The notes under the pieces are model-generated. The model had not been told where the DNA came from. It saw only the letters and a program-made list of their open reading frames with translations, and ran no database searches. The position numbers were made by a program, and so were the translations under genes. Below, in pieces: positions 9,032 to 15,882 of a stretch of DNA of 15,882 nucleotides. The DNA comes from Physocladia obscura (Eukaryota > Chytridiomycota > Chytridiomycetes > Chytridiales > Chytriomycetaceae). Location of the stretch: assembly GCA_027596945.1 (NCBI GenBank), contig JADGJH010000629.1, positions 1 to 15,882 on the forward strand. The letters run 5' to 3'. Numbering within the stretch: position 1 is the first letter of the stretch; each line of letters starts with the position of its first letter.

Positions 9032-12000
9032 ATGTCTACATATACAACGCCGGATGGCAACACTCCACCTATGATCATGAATCCATCCATAGATACACCT
9101 GAAAACCAAGCGTCCATTGCCATTGTGATTGGCCTCTTCGTTTCAGTTTTCCCAATCTTCTATGTATTCCAAATTGTTGTAAATCGGTGGCTGCTTGGAG
9201 AAGAAAAATGGGCAAAGGTTTGAACACAGTTAAAAAGATTGTAAAAGCGTCTTAAAAAAATGTACAGTCAATTTCAGATTCTGCAGCGTCGGTGCAAGTA
9301 ATATCTTCCAATTTCAGGCTTGTCCTTCAGCATTTGGTTTCCATTCCAACACGAAAAGAAGTTATTTCCTCAAATGGAACGGTGTTAATACCATGGGTGT
9401 ACTTTTCTGGACTTGTTATTTCATTCATAGTTATACAAAATGCAATCGGAACTTCAATGCTTGGAGCGGGATTTGTTATTAAAATCACTCAAGCACAAGC
9501 AGGACTGATTCTTTTTTTTATATCGGTAAGTGCTATATCACCTCCCACATTCACCTCCTCCCTTTTTCTTTTTTTTTTGTTACTTTTTCATACACCAAAA
9601 CAGTGCAATTCATTCCTGGTTTCGAGAATTCTTGAATACTACAAAGAAAAGACGGAAATCAGAAAGAAGGCAGCAGCATATGCATTTAAAGTCGCAAACG
9701 AAAAACGTACAAAACAACCAAGCTCAGTGAATCAAGTCCAACCCATTGAAATCCCCGCAAATGTTTTTGAGAACCAAGAAAACGACAGCGAACTACCAAA
9801 ACTCGAAGAAATTCTTGTAAACTCTGCAAACAGAGTTGATTCCGAACTTGCCACTACTGTTTCTGAAATCGACATCAATCCCTTGAATCTGAATCCACCC
9901 CAAAATCAACAACTTGCTATTTTCAATAGTACTTTTGAATACAACCGGCGCCTGAAACATATTTTGCCGCAATATAATCGAATTCAAGCCACTTTCGGAA
10001 ACGCCATGCAAATACTTGTACTTGTCATTGAGTTTATTCAATTGGCTTCATTTCCGTACCGAGATTTACTGGAAAACTCGAATTTCCAAGAGTCCTTATC
10101 ATATGATGCCGAAGGACAAATTGACACGCTTGGAAACAATTTTATATCATTTATCAGAACATTGTCCACCGCGATATCTTCAGGACTGCCCAGTATAGAT
10201 ACGCTTGTTTTGACTAATATTCGTTTTGCTATTGCTTGGTGGATTTCTCTTATTGGTGTAATTGTTGCTGCCACATTTATGTTTGTGAAAAAAAACCTTC
10301 ATTCAAATACTATGAGAGCATACCCAAAAGTCAGGAAAGTTTGCAAAATTATGGTTGAAGGAACTTGGATAACGTATTTTGAGCCGTTGACAAGCATTTT
10401 TTATTTGATTGTGAGTGAAAGTAATTAATTTGTTTTCTGTTTATTTTTGTTTTCATTAAGTAGCAAAAATTATTCCAGCTTCTTGGATCCTTCATTGAAC
10501 CATTAGGATGTATTTCTTCAAGCAATCAACCTCTTTGGCCGCCTGAGCTCGGCTCGACAGTTGAGCAGTCTTATATCAACAAAGAAAACGCAATTGAGCT
10601 CCGCGAAGAGCAGTGTGCTCCAGTTCTGTTAAATCCACCATTGCAAGTGTGGTTCACTCTAATTGGATACATTATGGGGTATTATTTACTCACAATTTTC
10701 AAAATCTGCGATGAGCAAAAACCAAGAGAGGGTACAATTACTTTTACATCTCGGTCCGAAGGTAAAGATCACGCATAATCATGCAAGCACTTCAAAATAT
10801 ATCTAATTAGAAAAAAGTTTTGAATAAGAATGGATCCTTAACACTATTACTACTTTATACTTTAATTCCCACACCTGATTCGACGACTTTGCGTAAATAA
10901 TATTTTGAAATTCTTTTAATTTAACTCTGATTCGAACTGCAGGTGGAATAATTGCCATTTTTGTTATTGCCACAATGATATTTTATCAAGTCAGAATCGG
11001 ATCATCGTATATCAGACCAATCAATTTGTGAGTGCATAAATATATACCAGCAGCTAGCGTAATTTAGAATTATTTTTAAGTTGGCGGTCAATATCATTTT
11101 CGTGGATTCTTTGGATGAGTATTAGCGTGGTTTATTTTACTCATCCAACGCAAACTTCGTTTTACGATGTCGGGATATCCACATATAAGCCATGGATGCG
11201 AATATCTTTAACAATAAGTTTGGGGTGGGTATTTATATTCATAATATTTGCGGCGTTGCATTTTCTTGTTTTGAGGTATAATTTAACGATTTTTCAAGAA
11301 TATTTGAAGCTGATAAACATATTTTTAGAAAACTCGAAAAAGAAAGTACAAAACCTCGAACGGGCATCACATACTCTTACAATTTAAAAGATGACGAAGA
11401 TGGTGCCATGACAAATATTGCTAACAAAGCGGTTGAAGCCATTTCAAAAGCATTTCGATTTGCAACGTATACGCTTGGCTTATCGGTTCAACCACCGTCT
11501 CAAGCTGCGACTGCTGCTTCATCTAGTGCGGCCTATTCATCACCTATAACTATTGAGCCACGCGGAACAATCAAAAGTAATAATTCAGAGCAAAGTGAAG
11601 CGAAAAGTGCATTTTCATCTGTTTCCATCTCCAGTGATAGGTCTGCGGCATATAATTCAAGCCTTCGTGCGAAATTACAAGGTCCCAGAGCTCCTGCAAA
11701 TCAAAGCCTTGCATCCCACGCGGAAATTTTCATATCGCCCAGGCTAACAAAAAACGACAACAGTAACAATAGCGATTATAAGCAGCAGCCACCACGACTT
11801 TCGGAATCTGAAAAAATGCCATCTGGAACTGTCACGTATGAACCAGTTGCGTTCAATTCCAGACTAAGATCTACTTCGACAGGAAATATTCCACAACCAC
11901 GGCCAAGACCAAGATCAGTTGCTGAAAATATGATGACGACTGGAAATCGCTCATTACCACTTACAGCGTTGAATTTGCCACCTCGACCTTATTCAATCGA

Positions 12001-12376
12001 AGGAGAATCTTTTCTGCCGCAATTTAACGAAAATTTTGAAACAGCCGAAGCAGATGAGACTGAAGAAAAACTTGAGCTCAAACGGCCCGAACAGTTGGCG
12101 AAAAAGAAAGCAATATCGAAGAAAAAATTTGAAATTGACAAAGCGCATCTGGCAACTTTCTCGGAATCAACTGACAACAGGTTGCAGACACCATCAGTCT
12201 CCAACTTTTTTTTGCCGGAAGAATCAGTAGTCAGACTTGAAAAAGATGAATTTACGCATGAAAAAAACAATATTCATTGTCAAAGGTCAATTGCAAATGA
12301 TGAAAAAATTGGCACAGAACAAACTAGTGCTACAATGAAGGGAAAGGTCAAAGGGCCAAGAGAGTTTAAAATCTAA
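9032..12376 (+). CDS. Unrecognised multi-pass membrane protein (about 10 segments)
   Basis: Seven exons (9032-9217, 9268-9525, 9604-10410, 10479-10761, 10943-11027, 11081-11275, 11329-12376) join in frame to 953 residues; all introns are GT..AG, of 50, 78, 68, 181, 53 and 53 nt. Hydrophobic segments lie at about 28-50, 101-122, 138-158, 283-299, 355-376, 402-424, 470-491, 512-527, 543-560 and 580-604. A charged loop (159-275) separates segments 3 and 4, and a loop with Cys428 and Cys463 lies between 6 and 7. Residues 605-953 form a Ser/Lys/Glu-rich, probably disordered tail. I do not recognise the family. It has no S8, kinase or ABC motifs and no clear TRP or TMEM63 signature. A receptor, channel or transporter scaffold are all open. 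An AATAAA overlaps the stop codon. The start is the first ATG after the acceptor-like tract, and an unseen 5' exon remains possible. Confidence 0.75.
9526..9603 (+). other. Stop-free 3n intron in the membrane-protein gene
   Basis: The intron opens with a perfect GTAAGT, contains a T-rich tract and ends AAACAG. It is 78 nt long, a multiple of three, with no in-frame stop. If retained it adds 26 residues including a hydrophobic SLFLFFLLLF stretch next to segment 3. The strong donor argues for splicing; the retained form is a possible alternative isoform. Confidence 0.7.
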
Positions 12377-12380
12377 TAAA
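12375..12380 (+). terminator. AATAAA overlapping the stop codon of the membrane-protein gene
   Basis: The stop TAA (12374-12376) is followed so that AATAAA spans 12375-12380. If used as the polyadenylation signal, the 3' UTR would be very short. Confidence 0.4.
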
Positions 12381-13056
12381 TATGTATAACTTTACCATTC
12401 ATACTGAAAGATTGTCGAATTTTAGTGTTAAAGAAAAAAAAGGGAAGAAATTGAAAACCACGCACTTTTGCAAATGTATTTATAAGGTCACCCTTATTTA
12501 AGCCATAAATTTTCTATTTACTCATTTCATTGTGTGTTGAGATGCAAAAAGTTTTTTCCTGATCCCCAATATCGCGCCAACCCGTTTTCCCTCATACTGC
12601 TGATTTTCATTTTTATTCATTCTCAAATAAAAAGAGTTGACAGGTATTTGCGAAAAGATGATGATAACAAATATATTACATTACAGTTTAATGTGAACAA
12701 AAAATTAGTATAGATTTGAAATTAAACAAATTGAAAAATAAGCAAAAGCAGCAAAAGCATCAAACAACACAACACAAACTGAAAGAACAATTGGATTGCA
12801 CATAACTCACTCAATAGAGTTCCATGAAATAGATGAGTTCCGTTAAGCAACTATGAATTTATTCATGGCTGAAGTGAGTGAAACAACAATAAATTTAAGA
12901 TAAGCAGCTACTAGTGAAAGGAAATTAGACAAGGCAAGTTTGTTTAAAAATCCACCATGTATTGCTCATTCTTTCACCATTTGAGTTTGACTGTTGAAAT
13001 TCTTGATGCAGGGCCGACGAATTTCATTGAACAGCCCAGGAGAGCTCCGAGCGTAC

Positions 13057-13245
13057 CTATATTTTCATGACCATGTTAATGCCCTGGCCAGGTGCGAAAC
13101 CATGGAATGAGAGGCGTCCCTGATTAAAATGACAAGTTCTTTGTAAACGGAAGCTAGTGGCGACAAAGTTGATTGGGCGTGACGTGATTCTGTGGATGGC
13201 ATTTTGATGAACAGGGCGGCGTGGTTGCTGACGCGGTGGTTGCAT
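13057..13245 (-). CDS. Possible small basic protein (62 residues), uncertain
   Basis: An ATG-initiated frame of 62 codons lies inside the GC-richer island. The product begins MQPPRQQPRRPVHQNAIHRI and ends FHGFAPGQGINMVMKI. It has no acidic residue and many Arg/His residues, with Ser/Thr between them, which resembles a mitochondrial targeting sequence. The ending HGFAPGQGINM is faintly like the HxxGxGxN stretch before the helix of small cytochrome-oxidase subunits (COX7C/Cox8 type). However, no downstream exon with the expected PF..helix could be found on the minus strand. A second frame across the same bases is equally open, so coding is not demonstrated; an RNA gene or chance are alternatives. 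Confidence 0.2.
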   Translation of the reverse strand: MQPPRQQPRRPVHQNAIHRITSRPINFVATSFRLQRTCHFNQGRLSFHGFAPGQGINMVMKI

Positions 13246-13253
13246 CAGGCAGG

Positions 13254-13265
13254 CACGTGATCACG
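13254..13265. promoter_or_regulatory. CACGTG E-box fused to a CGTGATCACG palindrome
   Basis: CACGTG (13254-13259) overlaps the perfect 10-bp palindrome CGTGATCACG (13256-13265). CACGTG is the core of fungal bHLH sites such as those of Cbf1 and Pho4. It lies 9 bp before the ATG of the possible small minus-strand frame. Binding is inferred from the motif alone. Confidence 0.3.
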
Positions 13266-13448
13266 CACACATCCCGCACACACAGCCAGCTCCGTTATTT
13301 CGATGTAGCTTTACTACTCCGAAAAAGATCCAGATGCAGCGCGTATTTAATATACAAAAAACACACATTTTTCTTGGAGATAATAAAAATTATGTGGACC
13401 AAGATGGACGGAAAAAAATTTTGGAAAAGTTTTTTTTTATATAAAATT

Positions 13449-15434
13449 CTATTTATTCCGGCCATTATTAAAATCAAACTGTTGAAATGGCCTTGCACCT
13501 AAAACCAACTCTTCTGTTTCACGATCTCGAAAACGAGCGCTACTGCGTGTGTAATTCGATTTTCTCCTCTCTGGCTCATCTGGATCACCCCCATCAAGTC
13601 GTCTTTTCAAAACACTCGCCACTGCATTTCCTCGATACAGTTCATCGTTGCGTCTTCGATATCCAAACTCGTCTTTTGTCGACCCATCATACCCAGATGG
13701 ACGGGACATTGAACTTTCATCCAACCGCATTCTCAAAGCTGATGGCAAGCACGGATTAGGGCCCTCTTTGCGAAAGTATGGATGCCTCAATGCGCGTCCG
13801 ACATCGATTCGTCTCGCGGGGTCGTAAACCAACAGATCCAAAACGAGTTCCACAGCTTGTGCAGATGCGTTCGAAAGGACACTGCGAACTTGGCTGAAAT
13901 GCTGTGATTCAAATTTAAAAAGTGAGGATAGCGGCAACGATGTGAATCCGGGCCATATTTTTGTGTTTGGTGGGCCGAGGAGATTCGATATTAATTCAAA
14001 TTGGTTTTTTTCGATTTTTCCAGGAAGAAGTGGGGAGTTTTTGATGAGTTCTCCTAATATACAACCGACAGACCTGTTTTTTTGTTTTTTGTTTTTTTTT
14101 ACAAACGAATGTCGCGGTTGTTTTTTCTTTTCTTTTTTTTTTTTTCAATACCACATGTCTGCAGCAACCGTATATGATTTCTCGCCAAGTAAAATTTCAG
14201 GGCTCCGATACCACAAAGTGACAACTTTCGGTGTCATTGGACGTGGCGGTTCTGAGAATTTTCGAGCGAGACCGAAATCAGCTATAAAAGATCATGAGAA
14301 TCAGAGAAAAATACAAAAAACAAAAAAACAAATTAAAATAAAAAAAGCTGAAAAAAAAAAGAAACACATCAGAAATTCAACTTGCCAATTTTCAAAACTC
14401 CTTGCGCATTCAATAAAAGATTTGACATTTTCAAGTCTCTTGTTTGCGTCATGGACGTCACAAAATCGGCCATCATTGGTATGATTTTTGAAAGTACCAA
14501 TCGCGAAGAGTTCAAAAAAAAATATAATTAATTGTCATCGATGCAACAAAAAAAATTTCCACGGCCCAGGACACCCAATCAATTCAATAAAAGATTTTTC
14601 GCCAATGTTTTATACATAGAAATATTTCGTTGAAGATAGCATCAGTTCGAATTTAACAAATAATTCGATGCATTAATTATTTTTTTGGCGTTTTCGTTGT
14701 TGTTGTCGTTGTTGTTGTTGTTATTTATTTCAAGGCCATAAAAGAGTGAACATAAATTAGGTATAAAAAAATATATACACGGTATTTAACAACACGAATG
14801 ATTTTTTCTTTCCAAACCTGTGTATGATATGATTCAAATGCAAATGTTCCAGTCCACTTAAAAGTTGCAACATAATACATTTTGTTTCGGTAGGAAGAAA
14901 TTTATTTGGACGAAGCTTTGCAATAACGTTATCCATAAGAGAAGCCAAATCCTGATAATTTGTCAAAACTTCAACTATTTGTATATTAAAAATGCTGTTG
15001 CATCCATACAATTTCGCAATACTCCATAACCATAAAGATCTGATCGAGCGACGAGCCAACGCACACTTCTTGAACGCGCACAACGTTTTCATGAGAAATG
15101 GATTTCAAAAGCGCGATTTCTCGCAACGACGAAACCGGAAGCCCGTCAGCTTCATTTTCCATTCGGATTCTTTTGAGAGCTACGATTCGCGACGTTGCAG
15201 TGCTTGCGCTGCGGGTATCGCGTGCCTTGTCTTTTTTTTTTGTTTTACGGATGAAGAGAATTCAAAAGTGCATTTCAACAACTTACAGACAACGCCGTAT
15301 GTTCCTTCGCCGACGCGGCCCAGTTTTTCAAACACTGATACAGATACACAGGAGCCCAGAAAATTTGTGGGATCCGGCATTGGCGTTCGCGCGAGACTCA
15401 CAGATGTGAGTTCTTGAAGTTCACGTTTGGCCAT
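13449..15434 (-). CDS. CDK10: CDK10-type (PISSLRE) cyclin-dependent kinase
   Basis: Six exons (15434-15287, 15230-15010, 14951-14818, 14438-14386, 14281-14152, 14073-13449) encode 436 residues. Introns are 56, 58, 379, 104 and 78 nt. Kinase motifs run in order: Gly loop VGEGTYGVV (41-49), ATP-binding Lys69 in VALKRI, cyclin-binding helix PVSSLRE (81-87; PISSLRE in CDK10), [13 protein letters not shown], catalytic HRDLKMSN with Asp169, DFG at 187-189, activation-loop Thr202 in [16 protein letters not shown], and [12 protein letters not shown]. The [13 protein letters not shown] lead-in also matches CDK10. CDK10 pairs with cyclin M/L-like partners and acts in transcription or cell-cycle control; the partner here is unknown. 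The domain ends near 344, and a polar, Arg-rich tail of about 90 residues follows, longer than in the human protein. The fourth intron has a GC donor. An in-frame ATG at 15530 could add 32 residues; the chosen ATG matches family length better. Confidence 0.92.
13452..13457 (-). terminator. AATAAA formed by the last two CDK10 codons
   Basis: The final Asn-Lys codons read AAT AAA directly before the TAG stop, so a polyadenylation-like signal lies inside the coding sequence. Its use is not shown. Confidence 0.3.
14282..14385 (-). other. GC-AG intron in CDK10
   Basis: On the minus strand exon 4 ends AAA ATT G and the intron begins GCAAGT, the usual donor of GC-AG introns; it ends TTTTATAG. The join yields KIADFGLAR, exactly the expected kinase sequence. 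The nearby GT at GTTGAA gives the wrong phase. A GC donor is therefore well supported. Confidence 0.85.
14439..14817 (-). other. Long intron 3 of CDK10 with GTT repeat
   Basis: At 379 nt this is the longest intron in the window, against 50-181 nt elsewhere. It separates HLNHIIHR from DLKMSNLLL within the catalytic loop. It carries an imperfect (GTT)n microsatellite at 14696-14722 (plus strand) and several A/T homopolymers. I see no small RNA or open frame in it. Confidence 0.8.
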
Positions 15435-15746
15435 CCTTTTTTTGTTCAGAAAAATATCAATTTTCAGTCCACGAAAAATAAAAATAAAATGATCAACCAA
15501 ATCCTGTTTGCAAAGCAAAGCGTTCGACATAAACGCAAACAACAAAGGTTTGCATTGGCCAAAGCTTTTTTTTATTACTAAAATTTGTTTTGAGGTTGGA
15601 AATTCAACAAGCTATTCGTTCTTGTTGTTAAGTTCATTTACAACCTAGTTACAAATCTCAAAAAAGCTGTAATTTTCAAATCAAAATCAATTCACTTGAT
15701 ATCTACTTGAATTATTCATCAAATATTCAACTTGATTTTTGATCAT
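15435..15746. repeat. Intergenic flank with ACTTGA repeats
   Basis: No gene is seen between the CDK10 start and the end of the next minus-strand gene. At 15680-15740 three copies of ACTTGA (15694-15699, 15705-15710, 15730-15735) sit among TCAA-rich sequence, just 3' of the coiled-coil gene end. They could be subterminal repeats of a mobile element, similar in style to but different in sequence from the TCACAA cluster at 960-1039. Confidence 0.35.
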
Positions 15747-15882
15747 TCATTCCTTTTGCAACTTTAACTGAAGGCACATCATTTCCAATTGTCTCTTTTC
15801 TTTGCACTCCTGTGCTTCCATCTGGTATCTCTCCATTTCCATTTTTCTATCTCTTTCTTTTTCTTCTCTTTCTTCCTTTTCC
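15747..15882 (-). CDS. C-terminal coiled-coil end of a second transposon-like gene (partial)
   Basis: The minus-strand frame is open from the window edge (first whole codon at 15881) to TGA at 15749-15747, 44 residues. It is densely charged: EKEEREEKERDRKMEMERYQ followed by MEAQECKEKRQLEMMCLQLK. This is a coiled coil ending close to the stop, the same layout as the C-terminus of the SANT-like gene at 65-421. A second Myb/SANT-like or related element gene is the likely source, but the DNA-binding part lies outside the window, so this is inference. It lies 312 bp upstream of CDK10 on the same strand. Confidence 0.55.
   Translation of the reverse strand, partial: EKEEREEKERDRKMEMERYQMEAQECKEKRQLEMMCLQLKLQKE

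Larger units (their letters stand above)
12377..13448. other. Intergenic region between convergent genes
   Basis: This 1.07-kb stretch separates the plus-strand membrane-protein gene from the minus-strand CDK10 gene. Most of it (12377-12980 and 13300-13448) is AT-rich with scattered stops and no gene or tRNA that I can recognise. The part at about 12990-13300 is distinctly richer in G and C and carries a short open frame and an E-box palindrome, described separately. Confidence 0.5.

Noticed and set aside
8692..9123. Minus-strand frame rich in Phe/Leu/Pro
   Set aside because: It is the complement of the Lys-rich LARP7 tail and the start of the next gene.
9032..12376. Membrane protein as a TMEM63/CSC1 or TRP channel
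   Set aside because: The number of segments suggested it, but no signature of either family could be read from the sequence, so the function was left open.
13057..13245. Confident call of a cytochrome-oxidase small subunit
   Set aside because: The HGFAPGQGINM similarity is weak and the expected following helix could not be found in any downstream minus-strand frame.
13221..13502. Plus-strand frame with a hydrophobic end
   Set aside because: It begins at a GTG and runs over the CDK10 3' end and AT-rich spacer; there is no ATG or family signal.
13942..14484. Plus-strand open frame of 180 codons
   Set aside because: It lies antisense to CDK10 exons and introns that are fixed by kinase motifs; its Phe- and Lys-rich runs come from intron homopolymers.
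14696..14722. GTT microsatellite as a functional element
   Set aside because: It lies within a CDK10 intron and looks like ordinary slippage sequence.
1..15882. CRISPR arrays, bacterial operons or tRNA genes
   Set aside because: No regularly spaced repeats, ribosome-binding-site spacing or cloverleaf was seen; splice sites throughout show a eukaryotic genome.

Overview
The window is nuclear DNA from an intron-rich eukaryote, most likely a fungus. The evidence is a kexin (Kex2-type) processing protease, a SUR7/PalI-family tetraspan protein, AT-rich intergenic DNA, and many short introns (about 50-120 nt, a few longer) with GT..AG ends. A CDK10-like kinase and a LARP7-type La protein in the same block are more typical of early-diverging fungi than of budding yeasts. 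A chytrid-like fungus is my best guess, but that placement is inference. All gene models below were spliced by hand from reading frame, splice signals and family conservation, because almost every gene is broken up by introns.

Layout from left to right: a Myb/SANT-like coiled-coil gene with a frameshift (minus, 65-878), which is probably transposon-derived; its upstream flank with a cluster of TCACAA/TTGTGA repeats and hairpins (960-1039); an orphan plus-strand acidic exon pair (1345-1701); a SUR7/PalI-type membrane protein (minus, 1767-3587); kexin (minus, 3727-6712, six exons); a LARP7-type La protein (plus, 6747-8992, seven exons), whose start codon is only 34 bp from the kexin start; an unrecognised membrane protein with about ten membrane segments (plus, 9032-12376, seven exons), starting 39 bp after the LARP7 stop; a 1.07-kb region with no convincing gene but a more GC-rich island (about 12990-13300); a CDK10 (PISSLRE-type) kinase (minus, 13449-15434, six exons); and the 3' end of a second minus-strand gene with a charged coiled-coil tail (15747-15882, cut by the window edge).

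The host genes are not an operon or an obvious pathway. Kexin acts in the late Golgi on secreted precursors, and the PalI-type protein is probably a plasma-membrane or eisosome/pH-sensing component, so these two tandem minus-strand genes both belong to the secretory/cell-surface system. LARP7 (small-RNA chaperone) and CDK10 (nuclear kinase) are nuclear. The block is unusually compact between 1.7 and 12.4 kb and is flanked on both sides by genes that look mobile-element related.

I found no clearly undescribed system. The most notable observations are two non-canonical introns (a GC-AG intron in CDK10 and an apparent GG-AG or 35-nt intron in the LARP7 xRRM), the overlapping divergent starts of kexin and LARP7, AATAAA motifs that overlap stop codons or abut the next start codon, and the unassigned membrane-protein family.
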